Assembly: GCF_002564045.1 (NCBI RefSeq)
Contig: NZ_PDJK01000002.1
Coordinates: 1,612,001 to 1,676,000 of the forward strand
Direction: 5' to 3'
DNA: 64,000 bases
DNA from: Amycolatopsis sulphurea
Lineage (GTDB): Bacteria; Actinomycetota; Actinomycetes; Mycobacteriales; Pseudonocardiaceae
Both the position numbers and the translations under genes were made by a program. Positions 1-8,405 of this stretch are shown here, piece after piece. Position 1 is the first letter of the stretch. Each line of letters opens with the position of its first letter. The notes below the pieces were generated by a model that saw nothing but the letters and a program-made list of their open reading frames with translations, searched no databases and was not told the origin of the DNA.

Positions 1-287
1 CCGGACCTGGCGTCCGGATCGCGGACCTCGCCGATCTTGTGGAAGCTCGCGCCCTCGTCCGTGCTCTCCAGGATCGGGGTGAACTTCCCGCTGTCGTCCT
101 CGCTGGTCAGCGCCGCGATAATGTTCCCGCGGCCGAATGCCGAGTGTTCGAGCCGGATCAGCCGCGGGTAGGACCCGTACCCGGGCACCAGCTGCTGTTT
201 GTCGACCACCGCACTCGCCGGCGTGAGCCCGGTCGCGAGGGCCACCAGCGAGGTGAGGAAGGCGATCACGGGAGTCCAGCGGCGCAT
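1..287 (-). CDS. Secreted Asp-box (BNR-repeat) protein, 5' part only
   Basis: The gene runs off the left edge, so only about the first 95 residues are visible. It starts at an ATG at 287 behind a GAGAGGG ribosome site. Residues 1-26 form a typical Sec signal peptide: MRRW, then a hydrophobic stretch ending in TPASA. The mature part begins VVDKQQLVPGYGSYPRLIR and contains an Asp-box signature (ESTDEGASFHKIG), the beta-propeller element of sialidase-like and exo-glycosidase-like exported proteins. The fragment shows export and a propeller fold. The catalytic residues lie outside the window, so the substrate is unknown. Confidence 0.72.
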   Translation of the reverse strand, partial: MRRWTPVIAFLTSLVALATGLTPASAVVDKQQLVPGYGSYPRLIRLEHSAFGRGNIIAALTSEDDSGKFTPILESTDEGASFHKIGEVRDPDARS

Positions 288-492
288 GTAGAACCCTCTC
301 TGGCGATAAGTCGCGCGATTACATCACGCAGCCGGTCGCCAGCCGCGCGACTTCCGCAGGTCAGGGCAGGGATCCACCCGTTCGTGGGGTTTCCCGCCCG
401 GCGGCGCGTAACGACCTGGGGCGGGGTGGCGACGAACCTCCAGAAAGCCCCGCCGGGGCGTCTGCAGGGGAAATCGGAATGGCCACGCGGGC

Positions 493-1125
493 ATGCGTGC
501 CGCGGCCGTCTGCGCTGCCGTCCTGATCACCAGTTCTTACGCCGTGTCGGGAACCGGCGTCGGCGCGATCGTGCCGGAAGTGCCGGTCGCGGTCGCCCCT
601 CCCCCGCGTCCGACCGATGGCGAAAACCGAGACACACCAAGGCAAAGGCAACCGCGCAGTCACGCTGGACTGGCCCTGCGAAGTCCCCGGCCACCTGACC
701 TTCGACTGCCCGAAGTGCAGTTCAAACGTCATCGTCAACTCCGACGGCCACGACTTCGGCCTGATCAACGCGATCGGCAGCTGCCACGGCACGGTGTGGT
801 GCAACGTCGACCGGGACGGCGAACCCACGCGAACCCTGCACATCTCCGCGAACGACGCGCGGACCGCGACCGTCGCCGACCACCGCAGCCTGCCGGCCGT
901 CGAAGCCGGCAAACCCCATTCCGGCCACGGAGACGCGATACTGGCCATTCCCGCGGGCGTGACCAAGGAGTCGGATGGCCATGAGGCGGTCTTGGTCCAG
1001 GCGTACGGGACTCGCGAACTGGCGGTGAACCAGATCGCGAGTACGAGGGCACGTTCGCGGTGCCCGGGCCGGCGTTCGTGGCGATGGAGGCTTACGAAGC
1101 GGACTGGGCCTTTACGGCTTCATGA
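493..1125 (+). pseudogene. Secreted two-domain protein with frameshifts
   Basis: The open frame beginning near 617 reads LTFDCPKCSSNVIV...GLINAIGS.HGTV, then a second similar unit (EAVLVQAYGTRELAVNQI). The natural continuation, EYEGTFAVPGPAFVAMEAYEADWAF, is in another frame from about 1038 and stops at 1125. Inserting a single G at the ATCGCGAG junction restores one continuous protein. The two units share a layout of hydrophobic strand, Val-Asn-x-Ile, then Gly-Thr strand, as in small actinobacterial exported beta-sandwich proteins. A possible N-terminal hydrophobic leader (MRAAAVCAAVLITSS, from 493) lies in yet another frame, so a second indel near 640 is likely. It is either a decayed gene or carries sequencing errors. 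Function unknown. Confidence 0.45.
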
Positions 1126-1179
1126 GCTTCGTCCCGCCGGCCCGAGTCCCGCGGATACCCGCAGGCCGGAACCCGTGCG

Positions 1180-1671
1180 TCAGCGGTAATTCGTGAACTG
1201 CAGCGCGATCTCGAAGTCCTTGCCCTTCAGCAAGGCGATAACCTCCTGCAGCTGGTCCTTCTTCTTGCCCGACACCCGCAGCTGGTCGCCCTGGATCTGG
1301 GCCTGCACGCCCTTCGGGCCTTCGTCGCGGATGAACTTGGCGATCTGCTTGGCCTTGTCCGAGGCGATGCCCTGCAGGATCTTGCCGCCGATCTTGTAGA
1401 TCTTCCCGGAGATCGCCGGCTCGCCCGCCTCGAAAGCCTTCAGCGAGATGTTCCGCTTGATCAGCTTCTCCTTGAAGACCTCCACCGCGGCCAGCGCCCG
1501 CTCCTCGGTCTCCGACTCGATCGCGATGGCCTCCTCGCCTGCCCAGGTGATCCCGGTCCCGGTCCCGCGGAAGTCGAACCGCGTGCCCAGCTCCTTGGCC
1601 GCCTGGTTCAGCGCGTTGTCCACCTCCTGGCGGTCGACCTTGCTCACCACGTCGAAAGAGGGATCCGCCAC
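1180..1671 (-). CDS. yajQ: YajQ family nucleotide-binding protein
   Basis: A 163-residue protein of the usual YajQ length, from a GTG at 1671 with a GAGGAC ribosome site. It begins [20 protein letters not shown] and carries the family signatures: FDFRGTG near residue 33, a central IKRN.SLKAFE segment, [15 protein letters not shown], and the closing ALQFTNYR. YajQ proteins have two ferredoxin-like domains. Homologues in other bacteria bind cyclic-di-GMP or nucleotides and influence transcription or phage gene expression, but the role in actinobacteria is not settled. It is transcribed away from the tRNA-Tyr gene, with no obvious operon partner. Confidence 0.96.
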   Translation of the reverse strand: MADPSFDVVSKVDRQEVDNALNQAAKELGTRFDFRGTGTGITWAGEEAIAIESETEERALAAVEVFKEKLIKRNISLKAFEAGEPAISGKIYKIGGKILQGIASDKAKQIAKFIRDEGPKGVQAQIQGDQLRVSGKKKDQLQEVIALLKGKDFEIALQFTNYR

Positions 1672-1742
1672 GTGTCCTCACACCTCGTACTCGCTCGTCA
1701 GGGGCCACCAGCCTAGCCCCTGACCACCCCGGGGCATCCCGG

Positions 1743-1773
1743 TTGACCCCCGCAGCCGGACGTTGGGTATTCT
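1743..1773 (+). promoter_or_regulatory. Probable tRNA-Tyr promoter
   Basis: TTGACC at 1743-1748 and TATTCT at 1768-1773 resemble -35 and -10 hexamers, with a slightly long 19-base spacer. The predicted transcript start, near 1780, lies about 20 bases before the tRNA. Assigned by eye from the motifs and placement only. Confidence 0.4.
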
Positions 1774-1798
1774 TCTCCCCGGCCGGTCGCCCGGCCTT

Positions 1799-1880
1799 GG
1801 CAGGTTACCCAAGCGGCCAAAGGGATCTGACTGTAAATCAGACGGCTCAGCCTTCGGGGGTTCGAATCCCTCACCTGCCA
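1799..1880 (+). tRNA. tRNA-Tyr (anticodon GTA)
   Basis: An 82-base class II tRNA. The acceptor stem is GGCAGGT (1799-1805) paired with ACCTGCC (1873-1879), followed by discriminator A1880. The anticodon stem TCTGA/TCAGA encloses loop CTGTAAA, with anticodon GTA at 1833-1835, giving tyrosine. A long variable arm follows, and the T-loop has GGTTCGAATCC. CCA is not encoded (the next bases are CACCA). It stands alone, followed by a strong hairpin terminator. Confidence 0.97.
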
Positions 1881-1890
1881 CACCAGCCAG

Positions 1891-1930
1891 AAGGCCCCGT
1901 GACCTCATCGTATGATGAGTGCGGGGCCTT
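1891..1930 (+). terminator. Hairpin terminator after tRNA-Tyr
   Basis: AAGGCCCCG (1891-1899) is exactly complementary to CGGGGCCTT (1922-1930). The loop contains a second small inverted repeat (CTCATC...GATGAG). A short T run follows. It sits 11 bases past the tRNA end, a typical place for intrinsic termination. Confidence 0.7.
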
Positions 1931-2108
1931 TGCGTTGTCCTGCCGCCTTTTCGGAACTACTGCCGCGCGAAGAAGCTCGACCCGGGTGACGACTGTCTCT
2001 TTCCGTGAACTGGCCAACCCAGCGTGACCGTTCTGCTACGTTGCCTGTGGGTAATTGACTACACGTGGACAACGGTCCACAGAGTGGGCGTCATCCGAGG
2101 GGGATGGA

Positions 2109-2561
2109 GTGTCTCAACCTGCACAACAACCAGGCTGGCTCGACGGGCTGAACTTCAGTGTCGGGGATGTCTTCGGCTCGGGGGAAGCAGCCGGTGCGGC
2201 GACGAGCGGTGGGCAGGGGTTCGCCCTCAGCCACGACGACGCCATGAGCATGCTCAACTTGGCCAAGAGTGTCCGCGAAGATTTCCGGGACATGCGGCCC
2301 GACGCGGAGCAACTGACTCGGCTCACCTCCCCGGCGGACGAGCCGGGCAGCAATGGCTACAACACACTCCTGGTCAACCGCGGACAGCCGCCGGGCGCAT
2401 TCGTCGCGGGTGAGACTCAGGTGAACCAGCTGTATGCCTACGCCGACGAGCTGGTCAAACGCTTGGAGAAGGCTTTGGGGATCACCCGGTCCTCCGATGA
2501 GCAAGCCGGAGCCGACGTCAAGAACGCGGCCTCCAGCGGGCAGGGCGGGGGATTCGCGTGA
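2109..2561 (+). CDS. ESX/type VII-associated small PE-like protein
   Basis: A 150-residue soluble protein. I start it at GTG 2109 because a GAGGGGGATGGA ribosome site precedes it; an in-frame upstream start at 2055 has none. It has a polar N-terminus, then a long helix-forming middle (DAMSMLNLAKSVREDF, residues about 43-58), then TQVNQLYAYADELVKRLEKAL and a Gly-rich tail. Size, helix-turn-helix layout and position fit the small PE-like partner of the PPE/WXG-like protein two genes downstream. Such heterodimers are substrates or adaptors of ESX (type VII) secretion. It overlaps the DUF3558 gene by one base, so translation is coupled. No enzymatic motif is visible. Confidence 0.7.
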   Translation: MSQPAQQPGWLDGLNFSVGDVFGSGEAAGAATSGGQGFALSHDDAMSMLNLAKSVREDFRDMRPDAEQLTRLTSPADEPGSNGYNTLLVNRGQPPGAFVAGETQVNQLYAYADELVKRLEKALGITRSSDEQAGADVKNAASSGQGGGFA

Positions 2562-3190
2562 TGACGCGCCGAACTCTCACAACGCTACTCTGCGCAACTG
2601 CGGCCGTATCGGTGATCGCTGGATGCTCCGGCGGATCGGCCGCCGCGCCGGCGAGCACCACACCGGCATCGTCATCCGCCGCTGCAGCGCTGCCCCACAG
2701 CGGTGCCCCAAAGGTCGAGCACCTGCTGCCCGCGTCAGTGCTTTCCGGGCAGCCCTGCCAGGAAGCACTGACCTCCGACCAACTCAAGCAGATCCTCGGT
2801 ATGACGCCTGCGGGCAAGCCGGACAGCGTTCCAGGAATCGGACCCAACTGCAAATGGGGCAACCGTGATACGGGCGCCGGAGTGGCGATCGGGTACGACG
2901 TTGAGACGCATGGCGGACTGAGCATCATCTACCAGAACACGAAGCCGCGAGCTCAGGTATGGCGAGCCTTGCCGCCTGTCCAGGGGTTTCCCGCTGTCGC
3001 GCATCTCGCGATCGGCGCCGAAATCAAAGATCAGTTTTGCCAGGTGAGTGTCGGCATCACAGACGAGCTGTCGTTTGATGCATCACTCACCATCAGCGAT
3101 GCCAAAAGGGGCAAAGCCGATCCCTGTGAGTTGACAGCTCGGGTGGCGGACATGGTGGTCACGAATCTGCGGCAGAAAGCGGGTTCGTGA
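2561..3190 (+). CDS. DUF3558-family lipoprotein
   Basis: About 209 residues, starting at ATG 2561 inside the upstream stop (GTG 2558 is the alternative). The N-terminus MTRRTLTTLLCATAAVSVIAGCSGG is a lipoprotein signal with a lipobox (IAGC) and acylated Cys near residue 22, followed by an Ala/Ser/Pro linker. The globular part has the DUF3558 pattern: LLPASVLSGQPCQEALTSDQ, then GPNCKWG, and a late C-E-L-T-A-RVADMVV. The four scattered Cys suggest two disulfides outside the membrane. DUF3558 lipoproteins commonly sit between PE-like and PPE-like genes in ESX loci of Pseudonocardiaceae. Their function is unknown; location in the envelope is inferred from the lipobox. Confidence 0.82.
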   Translation: MTRRTLTTLLCATAAVSVIAGCSGGSAAAPASTTPASSSAAAALPHSGAPKVEHLLPASVLSGQPCQEALTSDQLKQILGMTPAGKPDSVPGIGPNCKWGNRDTGAGVAIGYDVETHGGLSIIYQNTKPRAQVWRALPPVQGFPAVAHLAIGAEIKDQFCQVSVGITDELSFDASLTISDAKRGKADPCELTARVADMVVTNLRQKAGS

Positions 3191-4557
3191 TGGGGTTCTT
3201 CGACTTGGTCGGCGATGGTGCGAAGTGGCTCAACGAGCGATTCAACGACGTGGAGCAGTGGGTCGAGGACGTGTGGCACGGGAACCTCGGTGATCAGGCG
3301 GTTCCGGCGCCGGAGCTGGTGCAGAAGGTGCTGGCCGGTCAAGGTGCGCAGAGCTGGTATCAAGGCGCGGAGCAGGCCGGGAAGCTGGCCGGTCAGCAGG
3401 ACGAGGCCGGGTCTCGGGTGCAGCGGCTGAGTGCGGGGCTGGAGTCGGCGTGGACCGGGGGTGGGGCGGATTCCGCGCAGGCGCGGATCAAACAGTTCTC
3501 CGAGGCGGCCACGGCGACTGCGCAGACCTACACCGGCAACGGGCAGAATCTCACCGATCTCGCGCATGGGTTCGAGGTGATGAAAAAGGCACTGCAGCCG
3601 ATGCCGGATACGCCGCCGCACAAGAACTTCTGGGACGAGGCGACGTGGTGGGACACCGACACCGAGGACCAGATCAACCGGTACAACAAGCTGGCGCAGG
3701 AAAATCTTGCTCGCTACCAAGGTTATGCGCAGCAAGCGCAGACCAGTGGACAGGGGCTAAAGGGTGACTATGGGCAGCTGACGGGATTTGACGGCGATAT
3801 CTCTCTCACGCCGCGTGATTCTGCTGTGTCGCATTCTTCGCATGCGTTGTCCGGGGGAATCAATGGGCATTCGGTGCCACGGCCGGAGGTCGGGGGCAGT
3901 TCGTACGTCGCTGCACCGGCAGCCAATTCTGCCGGGGTGACGCAGGGAAATCACTACGTCTCTCCGGGGCAGGATGGGAATGGGACGCAGGCGGCGGGGT
4001 ATGTTCCGCCGTCGTTGTCCGGTTCCCGGCCGGGGGCGCTCCCGGTTTCGTCGATGCCGGGCTTGTCCGTGGGGACCGGCGGTGGTTCGGCATGGGCTCC
4101 CGAGTCGGCTGGCGGGGTTGCCACCGGAGGGTTCGGACCCGGTGGCTCGTCTGGGGTGGGACAACGGTCGGGCGGCCGCGGGCTGAGGGGCGGCTTGAAC
4201 GGAGGAGCGGGCACCGGCAGTGGCGCAGGCCGCGGAGCCGGAGCAGGCCTCGGTAGCGGCGCGGGCCGAGGCGCGGGCAGTGGAGCAGGTGCCGGCGGCG
4301 GCGCGGGGAGTGGAGCGGGAGCGGAAGGCGCCCTGCGAGGTTCAGCCGGGCGGGGGACGGCCGGGGCCCGTGGCGCGTCGGGCATGGGCGGGATGGGGGT
4401 GGGCGGGGGCAAGGGCAAGGGCGAAGAAGACGCCGAGCACCAGCGCAAGTACGGCGTGGAAGACGATTCCGCGTTCAGCCTGACCGACAACGACGGCGAA
4501 AGGCTGCTGGACCCGCGGACAGGGCTGCCGCCCACACCCCCGACCATCGGGGGCTGA
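3190..4557 (+). CDS. PPE/WXG100-like ESX substrate with Gly/Ala-rich tail
   Basis: A protein of about 455 residues. Its N-terminal 200 residues are helical and hold a WXG signature (SAWTGGGADSAQ, about residues 90-101), as in PPE and WXG100 proteins that form helical hairpins for type VII secretion. The middle is low-complexity and rich in Ser, Pro and Gly. Residues about 330-410 are almost pure Gly/Ala/Ser/Arg repeats (GAGRGAG-like). A conserved-looking acidic tail follows, containing YGVED, which matches the YxxxD/E ESX secretion signal, and ending LPPTPPTIGG. It starts inside the DUF3558 stop (TGATG) and is followed 8 bases later by espG, so all four genes form one operon. The export role is inferred; no ESX core ATPase is in the window. 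Confidence 0.8.
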   Translation: MGFFDLVGDGAKWLNERFNDVEQWVEDVWHGNLGDQAVPAPELVQKVLAGQGAQSWYQGAEQAGKLAGQQDEAGSRVQRLSAGLESAWTGGGADSAQARIKQFSEAATATAQTYTGNGQNLTDLAHGFEVMKKALQPMPDTPPHKNFWDEATWWDTDTEDQINRYNKLAQENLARYQGYAQQAQTSGQGLKGDYGQLTGFDGDISLTPRDSAVSHSSHALSGGINGHSVPRPEVGGSSYVAAPAANSAGVTQGNHYVSPGQDGNGTQAAGYVPPSLSGSRPGALPVSSMPGLSVGTGGGSAWAPESAGGVATGGFGPGGSSGVGQRSGGRGLRGGLNGGAGTGSGAGRGAGAGLGSGAGRGAGSGAGAGGGAGSGAGAEGALRGSAGRGTAGARGASGMGGMGVGGGKGKGEEDAEHQRKYGVEDDSAFSLTDNDGERLLDPRTGLPPTPPTIGG

Positions 4558-4565
4558 ACGAGTCC

Positions 4566-5312
4566 GTGCACATCATCGACAAGCCGGTGCGAGTGCCCCG
4601 GCCAGTGTTTCTCGCGTCCTGGGGGCTGGCGGGGCTCGCGGAACCGCCCGTCGTCGTGGGACCGGATCAGACCTACCGGACGGACGACGCCGTCATGGCA
4701 CTGCGGCGAAGCACCATCGACGCCCTGACCCGGCTCGGTCTGGCCGGGGCGGGCGGGGCGCTCAGTCCGCAGTATCGGGCCACGCTCACGGTTCTCGCCA
4801 CGGCGCAGCGAGAGTTGTACACATGGAGCAACTTCCGGCGAGCAGGCGACGACGGCGCGATCCAGGTCGCCGCGTCGGGCCGTGACGCGATTCGGCTGAT
4901 CACGGACCACCGGATGATCCAGCTCGACCCGATTCTGCCGCGAGACTTGACGGTGAGCCTGGTCGACGCGTTGCCGGACTACGCACCGGCTCGGATCTCC
5001 CTGCTGCGGGTGCCCACGGCTTACCTTGACGGCACCAACACAGACCCGCTGTCGGAGTTGTCCGGGCAAGCAGACGAGATGCGGCACCTGATGCGCGCCG
5101 AGCGTGCTGCTGTGCACAAGGTTTACGCGGCGGTCCGGAACAACGGCAATCGGCGACGCAGTGTCCCGCTGACGGTGTACGACCTCACCCGGTCCGGGCG
5201 GGTCCTGGCGACTTACGGCGAGCAGGACGCGACCATGGGCAGGGGTGGCCGCACCGAACTGGTCGGCGCACTCGACCGCATCCTCGACGGGATCAAAGAA
5301 AACTCCGCTTGA
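4566..5312 (+). CDS. espG: ESX secretion-associated protein EspG
   Basis: A 248-residue soluble protein (GTG start). The family layout is visible: an opening PVFLASWGLAGLAEPPVVV, then an internal repeat of beta-rich segments (LTVLATAQRELYTWSNF.RAGDDGAIQVAASGRDAI...), and a C-terminal VPLTVYDLTRSGRVLATY.DATMGRGGRTELVGALDRIL. EspG proteins are cytosolic chaperones that bind the PPE partner of PE-PPE heterodimers and keep it soluble before delivery to the ESX machine. It lies directly downstream of the PPE-like gene, its expected client. Family assignment is confident; the pairing with the adjacent gene is inference from order. Confidence 0.86.
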   Translation: MHIIDKPVRVPRPVFLASWGLAGLAEPPVVVGPDQTYRTDDAVMALRRSTIDALTRLGLAGAGGALSPQYRATLTVLATAQRELYTWSNFRRAGDDGAIQVAASGRDAIRLITDHRMIQLDPILPRDLTVSLVDALPDYAPARISLLRVPTAYLDGTNTDPLSELSGQADEMRHLMRAERAAVHKVYAAVRNNGNRRRSVPLTVYDLTRSGRVLATYGEQDATMGRGGRTELVGALDRILDGIKENSA

Positions 5313-5373
5313 CCCCGACCCCGCAGGAGGCCTGACGCTCGGCGGCGTGGACGAATACCGAAGCCCCGTGCCG

Positions 5374-5811
5374 ATGCCCGCGTTCGATTCGGTTTCACCG
5401 GGCAACTACAAAGGCATCTACCGAATGCCGATGTATCTGACACCCGCCAACGATCTCGCTGCTTCCAAGGACTTCTGGTTGCGCGGGCTCGGCTTCAGCG
5501 ATCTGTTCACCATCCCGGGACAGGTGGTCCACTTGCGCCGCTGGGCGTTTTAGGACGTGCTGCTCAAGCCGGGCGAGCCCGTCTCCGCGAGTGTCAGTTT
5601 CCCCTCCGTGCTCGGCGAACTGGACGAGATCCGCAAGCGGTGCGAAGAACTGCGGCCGGGCTGTACGGAGGGGCCGTGGAACTCGATCGAGCTGGTCGTG
5701 CGGATGCCGGAGAACACCGAGGTGATCCTCACCGCCGCGCAGCCGCTCGATCCGGACGGGCCGGTCGCGGACCGCCTGCGGGCGGTGGGATTCGACATTC
5801 CACAGCCGTGA
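5374..5811 (+). pseudogene. VOC/glyoxalase-like protein with in-frame amber stop
   Basis: Two open stretches in the same frame join into one protein of about 145 residues: MYLTPANDLAASKDFWLRGLGFSDLF, then VVHLRRWAF, a TAG at 5551-5553, and onward DVLLKPGEP.SASVSFPSVLGELDEI...VVRMPENTEVILTAAQPL...LRAVGFDIPQP. The D-L-aa-s-k-d-F-W-L-r-G-L-G-F opening is the standard first half of a vicinal-oxygen-chelate (glyoxalase/bleomycin-resistance) module. One substitution (for example CAG to TAG) explains the stop, so the gene is probably inactivated unless the stop is suppressed. It overlaps the following MerR remnant by GTGA, so the pair was once an operon. Confidence 0.6.
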
Positions 5812-6194
5812 GCGAAACTGGCGGAGTGACCGGTCAGGACGGCCCCGCTGTCGGCCGGGCGGCGGCCCTCGCCGGGGTGAGTGTGAAGACGCTGCACCAC
5901 TGGTACGCCATCAGCCTGGGTCCGCTCCAGCGCACGGACGCCGGCCGGGTATCGGGTGTACCCGGCCGACGACGTGGCCCGCATGCACCGCGTGCTCGTC
6001 TACCGTGAGCTGGGCTTTCCGTTGGCGGAGATCGGCCGCATTCTCGACGACCCGGGCACTGACGAGCGCGCCCACCTTCGACGACAGCGCGGCGAGCCGA
6101 CCGGCCGCATCGCCCGGCTGCAGCACATGGTCTCCGCGGTGGACCGGATGCTGGACGCGATCTTCGCGAACGCCGACGCACACGGGGTCGACCC
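5808..6194 (+). pseudogene. MerR-family regulator, frameshifted and truncated
   Basis: From GTG 5808 the frame encodes a MerR winged-helix start (VGRAAALAGVSVKTLHHWYAI...RTDAG). The expected continuation (YRVYPADDVARMHRVLVYRELGFPLAEIGRILDDP) lies in another frame from about 5950. A short duplication in GCCGGCCGGG fits the extra bases. The second frame goes on through the dimerisation helix (RIARLQHMVSAVDRMLDAIF). At about 6186 it runs into a MITE-like repeat, which replaces any effector domain. The original would have been a TipA-type multidrug or thiol-stress regulator, probably controlling the overlapping VOC gene. Both partners are broken, so the unit is dead. Confidence 0.65.
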
Positions 6195-6356
6195 CAGGGT
6201 TCCGGCAAAGTTGGCCGGGGACCCGGCAGCGGGCGATGCGGAGGTGTGTGCGCTCACCTCGTGGCGTGCGCCGGACCGGTTTCGGGTCTGTGAAGGGGTC
6301 CTTCACAGACCTCCACTGACCTCCACACCGATTTTGCTGACACCCCTGGGTCGACC
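6186..6356 (+). repeat. MITE-like repeat, copy A
   Basis: About 171 bases with imperfect terminal inverted repeats. The left end is GGTCGACCCCAGGG then TTCCGGCAAAGTTGG. The right end, read in reverse complement, is GGTCGACCCAGGGG then TGTCAGCAAAATCGG. Inside is one palindrome, GTCTGTGAAGG (6286) to CCTTCACAGAC (6310). The interior GGGGACCCGGCAGCGGGCGATGCGGAGG is nearly identical to copy C at 33.5 kb. No transposase is encoded. It truncates the MerR remnant. Confidence 0.7.
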
Positions 6357-6406
6357 CGGAGACGGCCACCGGGGAGTGACTCGGCGAAGTGACTCGGCGG
6401 AGTGAC

Positions 6407-7255
6407 TCAGCGCCCCCGGGCCATCTCCTCCAGCCGCCGGATGCGGTCCTCGATCGGCGGGTGCGTGGAGAACAGCTTGCTCAGCCCGGCGCCGGGCCGG
6501 AACGGGTTCGCGATCATCAGGTGCGACTGCGACACCACGGCCGGCTCCGGGGCGAGTGGCGCGGCACGGGTGCCGTACTCCAGCTTGCGCAGCGCTGCGG
6601 CCAGGGCGAGCGGGTCGCCGGTCAGCGCGGCCCCGGAGGCATCTGCCTGGTACTCCCGCGAACGGCTGACCGCCATTTTGACCACCCCGGCCGCGACCGG
6701 GCCGACCAGCACCAGCAGCAGCGACATGAAGGGGTTGCCCTCGCGGTCGTTGCCGCCGAAGAAGAACGCGATGTTCGCCAGCACGCTGACCACGCTGGCC
6801 AGCGCCCCGGCAACGCACGAGATCAGGATGTCGCGGTTGTACACGTGGGACAGCTCGTGCCCGAGCACCGCGCGCAGCTCCCGCTCGTCGAGCAGCTCCA
6901 GGATGCCGGTGGTGCAGCACACCGCCGCGTGCTGCGGGTTGCGGCCGGTGGCGAACGCGTTGGGCGCGGCGGTCGGGCTGACGTACAGCGCGGGCATCGG
7001 CTGCCGCGCCGAGGTGGCCAGCTCACGCACGATCCGGTACATCGCGGGCTGCTCGACCTCGGAAACCGGACGCGCGTGCATCGCACGCAGCGCCATCTTC
7101 TCCGAGTTGAAGTAGGCGAACGCGTTCATGCCCAGGGCCAGCACCAGGCCGATGATCAGCGCGCCGCGGCCGAACAGCCCGCTGATCGCGATGATGATCG
7201 CGGACAGCAGGCCGAGCAGCAATGCCGTCTTCAGCCCGTTCTGGTGCCGGTGCAC
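6407..7255 (-). CDS. htpX: HtpX-family zinc metalloprotease
   Basis: A 282-residue membrane protease from a GTG at 7255. Two N-terminal membrane helices (residues about 9-26 and 31-47) are followed by a cytoplasmic catalytic part with HELSH (133-137), the zinc-binding HExxH motif, then two more hydrophobic segments (about 145-168 and 177-195). The third zinc ligand is expected in SREYQAD (E201). HtpX degrades misfolded inner-membrane proteins together with FtsH and is usually stress-induced. It is monocistronic and divergent from the beta-propeller gene. A MITE-like repeat lies just past its 3' end. Confidence 0.95.
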   Translation of the reverse strand: MHRHQNGLKTALLLGLLSAIIIAISGLFGRGALIIGLVLALGMNAFAYFNSEKMALRAMHARPVSEVEQPAMYRIVRELATSARQPMPALYVSPTAAPNAFATGRNPQHAAVCCTTGILELLDERELRAVLGHELSHVYNRDILISCVAGALASVVSVLANIAFFFGGNDREGNPFMSLLLVLVGPVAAGVVKMAVSRSREYQADASGAALTGDPLALAAALRKLEYGTRAAPLAPEPAVVSQSHLMIANPFRPGAGLSKLFSTHPPIEDRIRRLEEMARGR

Positions 7256-7397
7256 GTGACTCGCCTCCGTCCCTCCTGACAGTGATTACTCAACGGAAAC
7301 AACGCGATCGGGGGATCCGAAGTTCCTTCCCGTGATCCTTCCCCGGGTTAGGGTCGGCGAGCAACCGAACCGACCGGCCACCGGGCAGGGGGATGCG

Positions 7398-8366
7398 ATG
7401 CGGGATCCGCGGTTCCCGAGGCGAAGCCTGTTCGCGCTGGTCACAGTGGGTGCCGCGGGGTTGCTCGCGACGCCGGCCAGGGCCACCGGGCAGGTCAGCC
7501 TGGTGCAGGTCGGCGGCTCGCCGTCCGCCTTGGCGGTGAATCCGGTCACCGGTCTGGTGTACGCCGCGGATCCGGTGTCCGGTTCGGTCACCGTACTCGA
7601 TCCGGACGCCGGGCAAGTAGTGGACGTGCTGGTCACCGGCGGTGCGCCGAGCGATCTGGCGGTGGACGCGAAGGCCAACCGGATCTACATCGCCAACCCG
7701 CCCGCGGGCACGGTGCTGGCGTTCGACGGGGTGACGCACCGTGCACTGAGCGTGATCGGGGCCGGTGCCGGGGCTTCGTCGGTTGCGGTGGACGTGAACG
7801 CCCAGGCGGTGTACGCGGTGAGCGACAGTACCGGCGGCTTCGCGGTTCTCGACACCGTCAGCCTGACCCAGGCTGCCCTCCTGCCCGCCCCGAAACCCGC
7901 GCTGGCCGGGATCGCGGTCGATCCGGGCAGGCGCCGGGCCTATTGCACCAGCCCCGGCACGGACTCGGTGGAGATCTGCGACCTGGACGCCGGGAAGTTC
8001 ACCGGCAGTGTCCCGGTCGGCGCCTCCCCCACCGGAATCGCCGTGCACGAGCGCACCGGCCGGGTATTCGTCGCGAATTCCGCGATCCATCACCTGTCCA
8101 TCGTCGACGGGGCGACCCGCACTCAGACGAAGAAGGTGCTGCTGCGCAGCGAAGCCTCCGCGGTGACCGTGCACCAGGACTCCGGCACCGTGTACACCAA
8201 TGGCGGACAGAATGGACTGTCGCGAGTGGACGGGCAGAACGAGGTGCTCAACGGCGAGCTGAGCCTCGGCGTGAATCCCGGCGACGTGGCCGTCGACCAG
8301 CGCAGCCGCACGGTGTACGTGACCGATCCGCTGCACGGAACGGTGACCGTCGTACGTGGTTTCTGA
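7398..8366 (+). CDS. Exported seven-bladed beta-propeller (YncE/YVTN-like) protein
   Basis: About 322 residues from ATG 7398, which has an AGGGGG ribosome site; an earlier in-frame start is unsupported. The N-terminus RDPRFPRRSLFALVTVGAAG has a twin-Arg before a hydrophobic core ending in PARA, so Tat or Sec export is plausible. The mature protein is made of seven repeats of about 43 residues, each with an S-x-(I/V)-A-V-(D/N/H)...VYV(A/T)(N/D) core (SALAVN, SDLAVD, SSVAVD, AGIAVD, TGIAVH, SAVTVH, GDVAVD), the hallmark of a YVTN/YncE propeller. No catalytic residues stand out. A binding or scaffold role outside the membrane is inferred. Confidence 0.85.
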   Translation: MRDPRFPRRSLFALVTVGAAGLLATPARATGQVSLVQVGGSPSALAVNPVTGLVYAADPVSGSVTVLDPDAGQVVDVLVTGGAPSDLAVDAKANRIYIANPPAGTVLAFDGVTHRALSVIGAGAGASSVAVDVNAQAVYAVSDSTGGFAVLDTVSLTQAALLPAPKPALAGIAVDPGRRRAYCTSPGTDSVEICDLDAGKFTGSVPVGASPTGIAVHERTGRVFVANSAIHHLSIVDGATRTQTKKVLLRSEASAVTVHQDSGTVYTNGGQNGLSRVDGQNEVLNGELSLGVNPGDVAVDQRSRTVYVTDPLHGTVTVVRGF

Positions 8367-8405
8367 CCGGGCGGCTGGGTTTACTCCAGGTATACCGTCG
8401 AGTAC

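Noticed and set aside
5551..5553. The in-frame TAG in the VOC gene considered as programmed readthrough or pyrrolysine
   Set aside because: No readthrough context or pyrrolysine machinery is visible, and the coupled MerR gene is also broken, so simple decay is the better reading.
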